Assembly: GCF_028609805.1 (NCBI RefSeq)
Contig: NZ_CP063189.1
Coordinates: 744,001 to 808,000 of the forward strand
Direction: 5' to 3'
Length of the DNA stretch: 64,000 nucleotides
Origin: Corynebacterium massiliense DSM 45435
Lineage (GTDB): Bacteria > Actinomycetota > Actinomycetes > Mycobacteriales > Mycobacteriaceae
Positions 25,759 to 35,843 of this stretch are shown here, one piece after another. The notes beneath the pieces are model-generated. The model searched no databases. It was not told the DNA's origin and saw only the letters and a list, made by a program, of their open reading frames with translations. Every line of letters begins with the position of its first letter. The first letter of the stretch is position 1. Both the position numbers and the translations under genes were made by a program.

Positions 25759-27273
25759 TTACAGGCTCAGCGTGCCGCGCGCCAGACCCCACGCGGCCGC
25801 GATGGCCGCGACGACGATGATGGCGACGATGACCCACTCGAAGGTGTTGAACACGCGCTCGCGCTTGAACAGGCGGGTAGCTACGTACGGGATAAGCCCC
25901 GGGATGATGGCGATGGCGCCGAAAAGCACGTAGACCAAGTCGGCGGCGTAGATGAGCCACATGGAGTAGGCGAACGCCAGCACCGCCACCGCGAGGTGGC
26001 GCCGGTTGTCGCGGCGGGACACCTCCGGGCCGGACAGGTCGAAGTTCACGCCGGCTTTGGGGTGGGACAGCCCGCGCCCGCGGCTGGCCAAAAGCACTAG
26101 GTAGAGCGAGGAGAAGATGTAGGGCAGCAGGTACATGATCGTCGCCAGCTGGACCATCGCGTTATACGAGGTCTCGTTGGCAAAGAAGACGATGACAAAG
26201 CCCTGAATCGCGATGGTGGAAATCAACTGCGCCACCCACGGCGCACCGGCCTTGTTCGTCCTGCCCACGGTGCGCGGCAGCAGGCCGTCGAGCGCCATCA
26301 ACGTGATGGGCTCCGCACACAGCATCTGCCAGGAAACATAAGCGCCCAGAACCGACAGGCACAGTCCGACGGAGATGAGCAGCCCGCCCCAGTCGCCGAC
26401 CACGGCGGTGAGTACGGACGCCATCGAGTTGTCTGGCAGGGCGGCCAGCTCCGCCTGCGTAAGCACGCCGTAGGACAGGGTGGACACCGACACCAAGAGT
26501 GCCAGCACCGAGATGAAGCCGATGATGGTGGCGCGCCCGACATCGGTACGCTTGCGCGCCTGCTTGGAATACACCGACGCACCCTCCACGCCGATGAAGA
26601 CCCAGACGGTAAAGAGCATGATGCCCTGGATCTGCTCGAAGGCAGTCTGGCCGGAATCGCGGCCCCAGAAGTCCATGGTGAACTTGTCCCAGCTAAAGCC
26701 CACAAACGCGATGAGCACGACGAACGCGACGATGGGCACCAGCTTGGCCACGGTTGTAATCAGGTTCATGATCGCCGCCTGCTGCGTGCCGCGCGTGAGC
26801 ACGGCGAAGATGCCCCACGTCATCGCGGAGACGGCGATGGCAGAGGTCCAGCTGTGGGAGGCATCGAAAAGCGGCAAGTAATGCCCCAGGGTGTTGAAGA
26901 ACAAGGTGGCGTAGCCGACCTGAGCGATGACGGACCCGAGCCAGTAGCCCCAGCCGGAGGCAAAGCCGATGAAGTCACCGAGGCCCGCGCGCACGTAGGA
27001 GTACACGCCGGAGTCAAGGTGCGGCTTGCGGCGGGCGAGGATTTGGAAGACGAAGGCCACGGACAGCATGCCCACGCCAGCAATCGCCCAGCCGATAAGC
27101 ATCGCGCCGGGCGCGGCGACGGACGCGATGTTTTGGGGAAGCGAAAAGATGCCCGCGCCCACCGTCGAACCGATGATGAGCGCGACCAGCGTCCATAGAG
27201 ATACCGAATGGCTGCGCCCGCTGGCTGAATCAGCGGGCGCAGTGCTGGGAACATCCGTATCTGTCATGCACAT
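25759..27273 (-). CDS. APC-family amino-acid permease (basic amino acid/polyamine antiporter type)
   Basis: A 504-residue protein with 12-13 transmembrane helices. The first helix contains IIGSTVGAGIFSLPQNI, the substrate-binding glycine loop of APC transporters, then LDSGVYSYVRAGLGDFIGF and FIGVEGASVYSKQARKR, typical of the arginine/ornithine and lysine exchangers. C. glutamicum has its lysine permease gene in a comparable place near eno; I take this as a possible orthologue but cannot prove it. The ATG at 27273 has GGCGG seven bases upstream; another ATG two codons later is possible. It diverges from mazG. Confidence 0.85.
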   Translation of the reverse strand: MCMTDTDVPSTAPADSASGRSHSVSLWTLVALIIGSTVGAGIFSLPQNIASVAAPGAMLIGWAIAGVGMLSVAFVFQILARRKPHLDSGVYSYVRAGLGDFIGFASGWGYWLGSVIAQVGYATLFFNTLGHYLPLFDASHSWTSAIAVSAMTWGIFAVLTRGTQQAAIMNLITTVAKLVPIVAFVVLIAFVGFSWDKFTMDFWGRDSGQTAFEQIQGIMLFTVWVFIGVEGASVYSKQARKRTDVGRATIIGFISVLALLVSVSTLSYGVLTQAELAALPDNSMASVLTAVVGDWGGLLISVGLCLSVLGAYVSWQMLCAEPITLMALDGLLPRTVGRTNKAGAPWVAQLISTIAIQGFVIVFFANETSYNAMVQLATIMYLLPYIFSSLYLVLLASRGRGLSHPKAGVNFDLSGPEVSRRDNRRHLAVAVLAFAYSMWLIYAADLVYVLFGAIAIIPGLIPYVATRLFKRERVFNTFEWVIVAIIVVAAIAAAWGLARGTLSL

Positions 27274-27390
27274 AAAAATACCGCCTTGAAGCCTGCGCAC
27301 GAAACTCACGCGATGTATGCCACAGGCGTCGGCGCGGCGCGTTTCCACTTCCTTCCGGCCGCGCGCATCCCTACTTCTATACTGTCCTGC

Positions 27391-28005
27391 ATGACCGTCC
27401 TGCTGCTCGATGAACGCTGGCCCACCCAGATCCCGATGGAGGCCCTCCGTCGCGTCTTGCGGCCCGTGTCCTATACCAGTGAGGTCCCGGTAAAAGTGCG
27501 GTGGGACCTGCCGGATCTCCTGCCCGGCGACGATCCGGCGGGCCGCGGCGTTCTGGTAAGCACCAACGCCGCCGACCCGGAGGTTAAGGCCCGGCTAGCC
27601 GCCGGCGAGGAGGTCATCGAGGCGCCATCGCGTGCCGATGCCGTGCTCGCCGCCCGCCAGGTCATGGCCCGCGCCCGCAGCATCGGGGAGTGGGAGACCG
27701 CCCACACCCACGAAAGCCTGCTGCCGTACTTGGACGAGGAGGCCGCCGAGTTCGCCCACGCCGTGCGCGCGGGCGCGGACCCGGAGACTCTGCGCAGCGA
27801 GCTGGGCGATGTCCTCCTGCAAGTCCTCTTCCATGCCGAGATCGCCTCGCGCCGCGGCGACTTCGACTTTGCCGACGTCGCTCAGAGCTTCGTGGACAAG
27901 ATGCGTGCCCGCGCGCCCTACCTGTTCGACGGCACGCAGGACGTGGTCCCCGCCGAGGAGCAGAAGCGCCTGTGGGAGCTGGGTAAGGCGCGCGGGGTTC
28001 GGTAG
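27391..28005 (+). CDS. mazG: MazG-type nucleoside triphosphate pyrophosphohydrolase
   Basis: A 204-residue protein. The C-terminal half is a MazG helical domain: LDEEAAEFAHAV carries the first EExxE metal motif, and SELGDVLLQVLFHAEIA the second (ExxD), then FDFADVAQSF and RAPYLFDG. The N-terminal 95 residues are an actinobacteria-specific extension. MazG hydrolyses NTPs and dNTPs, including oxidised ones. The order mazG, lpqU-like, eno matches M. tuberculosis Rv1021-Rv1023. Start ATG at 27391. Confidence 0.9.
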   Translation: MTVLLLDERWPTQIPMEALRRVLRPVSYTSEVPVKVRWDLPDLLPGDDPAGRGVLVSTNAADPEVKARLAAGEEVIEAPSRADAVLAARQVMARARSIGEWETAHTHESLLPYLDEEAAEFAHAVRAGADPETLRSELGDVLLQVLFHAEIASRRGDFDFADVAQSFVDKMRARAPYLFDGTQDVVPAEEQKRLWELGKARGVR

Positions 28006-28019
28006 GCTCTGACGGCGAT

Positions 28020-30189
<2,170 letters not shown>

Positions 30190-30252
30190 CGGGGTAGTTC
30201 AGGCGCGCCGCGCGGGCGGGCGGTAAACCACAGGGGTTACACTGTGGTTCCT

Positions 30253-30942
30253 ATGGCTGGCGCGAACAAGGCAAGAAACAAGGACGCGGGGACTCGCTCG
30301 AAGCGGCGTCCCCGCACTGTCCCTGTCGCCTCGCGCGCCCACACCCAGGGGGGAAAGCCTGCGGGCAAGGGAAAGTCGCCGGCGAAGGGGGCGTCGCCGA
30401 AACCGCCGCGGCAGCGCGGCCGGGTCGACCTGCTCGGCTACGCCATTATCCTGTTTGTCCTCCTCGCCATCCTGTGGGCGGTGGCTACCCCGCTGCGCAA
30501 CTACTACTCGGGCCGCGCGGAGATCGCCCGCCTGGAGGAGTCCATCACCGCCAAGCAGGCGGAAAAGGACCGGTTGTTAGAGGAGATCGACAAGTACAAG
30601 TCGGACGCGTACGTCGAACAAGAAGCGCGCCGCCGCTTGGGCCTCGTCGCGGAGGGGGAGACCGCCTACCGCATCATGGATCCGCACATGAACAGCGACG
30701 ATAGCGTGACCACGGACCGGCGCGCGGAAGAGGACAAGCGCCCGTGGTACGAGGTGCTGTGGGATTCCATCGCGGATGACCCGGCGCTGTTGGATGGCTC
30801 CGAGTCCACCACTGGTGACCGCGGCCCGGGGCTGAACCTGCCGGAAGAGGAAGGTACGACCGGCGGTGGTGACGATGCCGGCGGCGAGGATGGACAGGGC
30901 GAACCCGCGCCCGCGCCGGAGGGTGCGCCCGTGCCACAATAG
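30253..30942 (+). CDS. FtsB/DivIC family septum formation protein
   Basis: A 229-residue protein: a basic, Lys/Arg/Pro-rich cytosolic head (1-57), a single transmembrane helix at about 60-80, a coiled coil at about 90-118 (ARLEESITAKQAEKDRLLEEI), the conserved YVEQEARRRLGLVAEGETAYRI, and an acidic Gly-rich extracytoplasmic tail. FtsB-like proteins belong to the FtsQ-FtsB-FtsL complex that activates septal wall synthesis. It corresponds to Rv1024, between eno and the DUF501 gene. ATG 30253 is used; a GTG at 30244 is in frame. Confidence 0.9.
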   Translation: MAGANKARNKDAGTRSKRRPRTVPVASRAHTQGGKPAGKGKSPAKGASPKPPRQRGRVDLLGYAIILFVLLAILWAVATPLRNYYSGRAEIARLEESITAKQAEKDRLLEEIDKYKSDAYVEQEARRRLGLVAEGETAYRIMDPHMNSDDSVTTDRRAEEDKRPWYEVLWDSIADDPALLDGSESTTGDRGPGLNLPEEEGTTGGGDDAGGEDGQGEPAPAPEGAPVPQ

Positions 30943-30947
30943 TGGCC

Positions 30948-31502
30948 ATGACAGTCTCCGACGCCGATCTGCAGATCGTTTCTCACCAACTCGGCCGGAC
31001 CCCGCGCGGGGTCCTCGAGATTTCCTACCGCACCCCGGATGGGGAACCGGCGGTCATTAAAACCGCGCCGAAGCTGCCGGACGGCACGCCGTTTCCCACA
31101 CTGTATTACCTCACCGAACCGCGCCTGACGGCGGAGGCGTCGCGCCTCGAGGTCGCCCACGTCATGAAGTGGATGGAGGCGCGCCTGGCCGAGGACGAGG
31201 AGCTGGCCGCAGATTACCGCCGCGCCCACGATCACTACCTGGCGGAGCGCAACGCTATCGAAGATCTGGGCACGGATTTCTCCGGCGGCGGCATGCCAGA
31301 GCGAGTCAAGTGCTTGCACGTGCTCATCGCCTACGCGCTGGCCGAGGGGCCGGACCGGGTGCGCCTGGGCACCGAGGCGGTGGCGATGGCCGCTGACCGC
31401 GGCGGTCTGCGCGGCGACGTCATCCCGGAAGACTGGCCGACGACCGCTGAGCTCGGCATTGACTTGAACGACTTTGATTTCTCGAACGGGGTGTCCTCAT
31501 GA
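30948..31502 (+). CDS. DUF501 protein
   Basis: A 184-residue cytosolic protein of unknown function. Conserved-looking segments are QLGRTPRGVLEISYR, PFPTLYYLTEPRL, and GGMPERVKCLHVLIAYALAEG. It is the counterpart of Rv1025 and always lies between the DivIC gene and ppx in this group. It starts six bases after the DivIC stop and overlaps ppx by four bases (ATGA), so it is co-translated with the exopolyphosphatase. Confidence 0.88.
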   Translation: MTVSDADLQIVSHQLGRTPRGVLEISYRTPDGEPAVIKTAPKLPDGTPFPTLYYLTEPRLTAEASRLEVAHVMKWMEARLAEDEELAADYRRAHDHYLAERNAIEDLGTDFSGGGMPERVKCLHVLIAYALAEGPDRVRLGTEAVAMAADRGGLRGDVIPEDWPTTAELGIDLNDFDFSNGVSS

Positions 31503-32473
31503 CTCGTGTAGCCGCGGTCGATTGCGGTACGAATTCCATCCGCTTGCTTATTTCCGATGTCCGCGACGACGGCACCGTCCGCGACGTCACCCGGACGATG
31601 GAGATCGTGCGCTTGGGCCAGGGCGTCGATGCGAACGGGAAGCTCGCGGCGGAGGCCATCGAGCGCACCCGCAAGGCGTTGACCGGATTCGTCCAGCAGA
31701 TGCGCTTTGAGCAGGTGGTGCGGGTGCGCATGGTCGCGACCTCCGCGACGCGTGATGCCAGCAACCGTGAAGAGTTCTTCGACATGACCGCCCAGCTTTT
31801 GGGTGAGATCCAGCCGGGCGCGAAGGCGGAGGTCATCTCCGGCGAGGAGGAAGCGAAGCTGTCGTTTACCGGCGCGGTGGCGGACTTGGACCCGGTGCAG
31901 GGGCCGTTCTGCGTCATCGACTTGGGCGGCGGTTCTACCGAGTTCGTGGTCGGGGATACCGACGGCACCATCTTGGGCGCGACGTCGAAGCAGATGGGGT
32001 GCGTGCGCATCACCGAGCGCATCATGCGCACCGATCCGCCGAGCGAGACCGAGCTGGAGATCGCCAAAGATTTCGTGGCGGAGAAGATGGCGGAGGTCGA
32101 GCGAGACCTGCCCATCGATAAGGCACGCACGTTCGTCGGCTGCGCCGGCACCTTTACCACGCTGTCTGCCCTGGCGCAGGGGCTGGAGCGTTACGATGCG
32201 GACGCCATCCACAACACCGAGCTGCGCTTCCCGGGTCTGCGCACCATCACGGGCGAGCTGAAGACGGTCTCGGCGGATCGTCGCAAGCTCAACCCGGTGA
32301 TCCACCCGGGTCGTGCAGATGTCATCGGCGGCGGGGCAGTGGCCGTGGAAGGCATCATGGATCTCGCCGAACGCGCCGCCGGCGTGGACACGTTCGTCAT
32401 CAGCGAAAAGGACATCCTCGACGGCATCATCGCCAGCATCGTCGCGGACATGCGCGGCACGCAGGCGGACTAG
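31499..32473 (+). CDS. ppx: Exopolyphosphatase / pppGpp phosphohydrolase (Ppx/GppA)
   Basis: A 324-residue protein of the actin-like ATPase fold: VAAVDCGTNSIRLLI (phosphate 1), ATSATRDASNREEF, VISGEEEAKLSF, CVIDLGGGSTEFV (phosphate 2) and VGCAGTFTT. It is the short two-domain form, without the C-terminal HD domains of E. coli Ppx, like Rv1026 and corynebacterial Ppx2. It trims terminal phosphates from polyphosphate. It is coupled to the DUF501 gene by a four-base overlap and followed by a tRNA gene. Confidence 0.93.
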   Translation: MTRVAAVDCGTNSIRLLISDVRDDGTVRDVTRTMEIVRLGQGVDANGKLAAEAIERTRKALTGFVQQMRFEQVVRVRMVATSATRDASNREEFFDMTAQLLGEIQPGAKAEVISGEEEAKLSFTGAVADLDPVQGPFCVIDLGGGSTEFVVGDTDGTILGATSKQMGCVRITERIMRTDPPSETELEIAKDFVAEKMAEVERDLPIDKARTFVGCAGTFTTLSALAQGLERYDADAIHNTELRFPGLRTITGELKTVSADRRKLNPVIHPGRADVIGGGAVAVEGIMDLAERAAGVDTFVISEKDILDGIIASIVADMRGTQAD

Positions 32474-32570
32474 GCACCAACTTCGCGCGGCCCCATTTCC
32501 GGGCGCGGGTGGCAGTGCCATAAAATAGTTGTCCGGCGCGCACACTCCTCTCGTGCCCGCCGGGTGTTAC

Positions 32571-32644
32571 GCCCCCATAGCCCAATCGGCAGAGGCAGTC
32601 GACTTAAAATCGATTCAGTGTGGGTTCGAGTCCCACTGGGGGCA
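32571..32644 (+). tRNA. tRNA with anticodon TAA (Leu), short variable loop
   Basis: A complete cloverleaf: acceptor GCCCCCA/TGGGGGC, D arm with GG, anticodon stem GTCGA/TCGAT with loop CTTAAAA (anticodon TAA, codon UUA), T arm GTGGG-TTCGAGT-CCCAC, discriminator A. The variable region is only five bases (TCAGT), whereas tRNA-Leu normally has a long extra arm. Full CCA is not encoded. Confidence 0.9.
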
Positions 32645-32792
32645 CCGTTGCTTTAATGAAATCGCTGGTTGTGGCGCTTTTTCGCTCACAGGAACCGTAC
32701 AGCGATCACTCTGGAAGCTGTCCGCGATTGTGGTGACAGCTTTCCGCTGCAGTGCGGGGACGTCAAAGTTTGGCGCCTTACATTTACTCACC

Positions 32793-33785
32793 ATGAGTAA
32801 GCCACGATTTTTCGAAGGGCGGCGCCTTGACCGCCCGAACGAGGACGTTGAAGATCAAGGCCTTGCATTCGACATGGGTACCGTGTTGAGCCGTCGGCGG
32901 CTGCTGGGTGTCTTAGGAGTCGGCGCGGGAGCGACCGCCTTGGCGGCGTGCGGCGCCTCCGGCACCCAGAAGACTGGCGCAGGCGCGAATGGCACAGCAA
33001 GCACGGAAAGCACCACGTCCGCCAACAGCAACTCCCTAACGGAGATGAACACGGAGACTGCCGGCCCGTACCCGGGCGACGGTTCGAACGGCCCAGACGT
33101 CTTGGACGAAACGGGAATTGAGCGCCGGGATCTGAAGAACTCGGTCGATGGAAACGGGTCGGTCGAGGGTGTGCCCATGACGCTGACGATGCGGCTTGTG
33201 GATATTTCGAACGATAATCAGCCGCTGGTCGGCGCGGCGGTCTACGTCTGGCACTGCAACGCCGAAGGCGAGTACTCGATGTATTCCAATGGCGTGACGG
33301 ACCAGACGTGGCTGCGCGGTGTGCAGGTTACCGACGACGATGGGGCGGTCACTTTCGATTCCATCGTGCCCGGTTGCTACGACGGTCGGTGGCCGCACAT
33401 TCACTTCGAGGTGTTCCCGGATCTGGATGCGATCACAGACGCCACCAACGCGGTGCTGACCTCGCAGCTGGTGATCCCAGAAGAGGTGGGAAACAAAGTG
33501 TATGCCGACGCACGATATGCCGGTTCTGCGGAGAACCTTGCCCGGGTGTCGTTGGACACCGACATGGTGTTTTCCGATGGCTGGGACCAGCAGACCCCGT
33601 CTGTCATCGGTTCCGCTGAAAGTGGCTACACCTTCACCATCAAGGTGCCGGTGGATCCGACAACCAAGTCGAGCCCGGCCGAAGATGGGGCGCCGAAACC
33701 GCCGGACGGTCAAGGCAGGCAGGGCGGTCCAGCACAACCGCCCCCGGAGGGCAGCGGACCCAGCGCTCCTCCAAATATGTCCTAG
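32793..33785 (+). CDS. Tat-exported lipoprotein of the intradiol ring-cleavage dioxygenase fold
   Basis: A 330-residue protein. SRRRLLG at about 33-39 is a twin-arginine signal and LAACG with Cys53 a lipobox. The beta-sandwich core has AAVYVWHCNAEGEYSMYS and PGCYDGRWPHIHFEVF; Tyr161, Tyr196, His202 and His204 are the expected Fe(III) ligands, with Arg199. Exported members of this protocatechuate 3,4-dioxygenase-like group have largely unknown substrates. The tail (about 280-330) is Pro/Gly/Gln-rich and disordered. ATG 32793 is chosen because the open frame further up runs through the tRNA. No catabolic genes adjoin. Confidence 0.88.
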   Translation: MSKPRFFEGRRLDRPNEDVEDQGLAFDMGTVLSRRRLLGVLGVGAGATALAACGASGTQKTGAGANGTASTESTTSANSNSLTEMNTETAGPYPGDGSNGPDVLDETGIERRDLKNSVDGNGSVEGVPMTLTMRLVDISNDNQPLVGAAVYVWHCNAEGEYSMYSNGVTDQTWLRGVQVTDDDGAVTFDSIVPGCYDGRWPHIHFEVFPDLDAITDATNAVLTSQLVIPEEVGNKVYADARYAGSAENLARVSLDTDMVFSDGWDQQTPSVIGSAESGYTFTIKVPVDPTTKSSPAEDGAPKPPDGQGRQGGPAQPPPEGSGPSAPPNMS

Positions 33786-33959
33786 GCAGATCAACGGTAC
33801 ATCGCATGCCGGAATTTTGGTCGGTAGCCTGGACGGTTAATGCGTCTGAGTGCGGAATTCCGTTTTGATGGGGAACTCCTGAACGGTCAGACGCGTTGTA
33901 CTTAGTGGAACTTCCCCTAGTGAATAGTCGACCGAAGCAAGAAAGGATCGGGGTTCATA

Positions 33960-34802
33960 GTGCGCTCTAGTAACCCGGTGATGAGAAGCCTGACCGACGG
34001 TGAGCAGCGTGGCCAGCAAAGCGGCTACGGCGCTCCGGGTGTTCAGGACAGCCCTTACGGCCAGCAGTCCACCTACCAGTCCGGCTACGACGCTGCCTCC
34101 GGCCAGCAGGCACGGCCCATGACTGTCGATGATGTGGTGACCAAGACCGGTATCACCCTCGCGGTCATCGTTGTCATGGCGATTGTGAACTTCGGCTTGG
34201 CCCTGATGGGGCACGAAGGTGTAACGATGGCTCTAACTGCCGTTGGTGCCATCGGCGGTTTCATCATGACGCTAATTTCCACCTTTGGTCGCAAGTTCGG
34301 CTCCGCGTGGGTCACGCTCATCTACGCCGTGTTTGAAGGCCTTTTCGTGGGTGGCATTTCGATTGTCTTCGCTGGTTACTCGGTGGGCGGATCGAACATG
34401 ATGACCATGATCGGCCAAGCCATCATCGGCACCGTCGGTGTCTTTGTGGGCATGCTGTTCGTCTACAAGACCGGTGCGGTGAAGGTCACGCCTCGGTTTA
34501 ACAAGATCATGATGGGCGCGATCATTGGCGTGGTCGTTCTGGCGCTGGGCAACCTGCTGCTGTTCATGTTCACGGGCATGAATCCGCTGCGTGGTGGCGG
34601 CACCCTGGCCATCATCTTCTCCCTGGTCTGCATCGTGCTGGCTGCGATGTCTTTCCTCACTGACTTCGACCAGGCGGACCGCCTCGTTCGTGCTGGCGCT
34701 CCGGCCAACTACGCCTGGGGTGTGGCTCTGGGCCTGGCCGTTACCCTGGTCTGGCTCTACACGGAGATCCTGCGCCTGCTGAGCTATTTCAATAACCGGT
34801 AA
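33960..34802 (+). CDS. Bax inhibitor-1/YccA family membrane protein
   Basis: A 280-residue protein with about 53 cytosolic Gly/Gln/Ser/Tyr-rich residues followed by seven transmembrane helices. Family features are GSAWVTLIYAVFEGLFVGGIS in the third helix region and FLTDFDQADRLVRAGAPANYAWG near the end, including the Asp pair that forms the pH-sensitive site in bacterial homologues. These proteins are thought to leak Ca2+ or H+; the bacterial role is unclear. GTG at 33960 fits the usual MRSSNPV start, with GAAAGGA 13 bases upstream. It ends before a strong terminator. Confidence 0.9.
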   Translation: MRSSNPVMRSLTDGEQRGQQSGYGAPGVQDSPYGQQSTYQSGYDAASGQQARPMTVDDVVTKTGITLAVIVVMAIVNFGLALMGHEGVTMALTAVGAIGGFIMTLISTFGRKFGSAWVTLIYAVFEGLFVGGISIVFAGYSVGGSNMMTMIGQAIIGTVGVFVGMLFVYKTGAVKVTPRFNKIMMGAIIGVVVLALGNLLLFMFTGMNPLRGGGTLAIIFSLVCIVLAAMSFLTDFDQADRLVRAGAPANYAWGVALGLAVTLVWLYTEILRLLSYFNNR

Positions 34803-34831
34803 ACGCCGGGCTGCTCAGCGGCTGGATTCAA

Positions 34832-34873
34832 CCCCGCGCACTCACACACGATGTGTGGTGCGCGGGGATTTTT
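34832..34873 (+). terminator. Intrinsic terminator after the Bax inhibitor-1 gene
   Basis: CCCCGCGCACTCACACA pairs with TGTGTGGTGCGCGGGG with one bulge, directly followed by ATTTTT. It separates the upstream gene from the next operon. Confidence 0.92.
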
Positions 34874-34929
34874 CATGCTTTGGGGGTGGTGAACCGGACG
34901 TGCGGACTACCGCTCTTCCGGACAGAAGG

Positions 34930-35080
34930 TCACACTTACACCGTTGTGATTATGGGGGTAGGGGCTACCCCCTCTTGTGATCGGTCACAATATTCACATT
35001 TCCATTGCTACCAGCGGTTTATGTGAGCAAAAACTTATTGGTGATGTCACAACAAACAGTGGCCTCCATGTGAATTCACA
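34930..35080. promoter_or_regulatory. Cluster of TGTGA/TCACA half-sites with a GC hairpin
   Basis: Within 150 bases there are TCACA/TGTGA (34930-34934, 34945-34949), TTGTGATCGGTCACAA (34975-34990), TTCACA (34993-34998), TGTGA (35022-35026), GTGATGTCAC (35041-35050) and the perfect palindrome TGTGAATTCACA (35069-35080). Between the first two lies a perfect 8-bp stem with a 3-base loop, GGGGGTAG-GGG-CTACCCCC (34954-34972). The spacers (4 and 2 bases) differ from the 6 of a CRP/GlxR site. The rest of the 429-base gap 34803-35231 holds the terminator above and an AT-richer leader with no gene. Confidence 0.6.
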
Positions 35081-35231
35081 ACTTGCCGCGACAAACGGTC
35101 AGGAACCATGCAAGATGCTATGCGGGAACGGTAAGCGGATGAGGAGAAGAGCTTCTCAACGTGAATCCAGAGCCACGCTAAAAACTGGGGTGGGTTTGTG
35201 GTTCCGGAGCCGTTCCTGGGAAGGAAAGTAA

Positions 35232-35834
35232 ATGAGTCGTGCTGAGGCCGCGCTGCTGGTAACGGTATCTGGGCTGCTTTTGACCGGTTGCGTGTCGATG
35301 GGGGATAGCGATGCGCAGGTCAGCCCTAATAGCGCTACGGATGAGCGAGGTCTTAACACGGCCAAGGGGGAAGAGGTCGAGGTCGTTGCCGAGGAATCGT
35401 CGCTGCCACCAGTGGGTGGCTTCGATTACGCTGCACCCGACTTCGATCTCTTCGACCCTTGTACGGAAATCTCCGAAGAGTCGCTTCGGCGCGCCGAGCT
35501 GGGGCGACCTGAAGAATTCTTGACACCGACAAAGTTGGACATGGCATGCAGGTTCGACGATTACGGACACTCGGGGGTATTTGTCAGCGTCAACATCGTG
35601 TCTACGGTTGTTTCGTTAGACGACCTACCGTCGAACTTTGTCGATGTCCCGGGAGTAGCTGTGCCTGATCGGAACTGGAAAGCATTCCGATTGGCGGGGG
35701 AGACCGAAAGTACTTGTCGGGCAGCGGTGCAAACTCAACAAGGCACGATTGCTGTTGATTTGTACGAACCGACCGGTGCAGTTTCACCATCGGAAATCTG
35801 TGAGCATGGTTTTGACATTCTGGAAAGTCTTTAG
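35232..35834 (+). CDS. Lipoprotein, possibly DUF3558-like
   Basis: A 200-residue lipoprotein: a short leader with lipobox LTGC (Cys20), an acidic linker (about 22-65), and a globular part with FDPCTEISEESLRRAELG and, later, CRFDD and CRAAVQT. Four cysteines may form two disulfides outside the cell. The DPCT start with paired cysteines resembles the DUF3558 lipoproteins of actinobacteria, but I am not certain. GGAAGG lies before the ATG. It is nine bases upstream of the Gly-Ala-rich gene, so the two form an operon behind the half-site cluster. Codon use is less GC-biased than neighbours. Confidence 0.7.
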   Translation: MSRAEAALLVTVSGLLLTGCVSMGDSDAQVSPNSATDERGLNTAKGEEVEVVAEESSLPPVGGFDYAAPDFDLFDPCTEISEESLRRAELGRPEEFLTPTKLDMACRFDDYGHSGVFVSVNIVSTVVSLDDLPSNFVDVPGVAVPDRNWKAFRLAGETESTCRAAVQTQQGTIAVDLYEPTGAVSPSEICEHGFDILESL

Positions 35835-35843
35835 CGGGGGAAC

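Noticed and set aside
34975..34990. GlxR/CRP site
   Set aside because: Half-sites TGTGA and TCACA are there, but the spacer is 4 instead of 6 bases, so I report an unassigned array.
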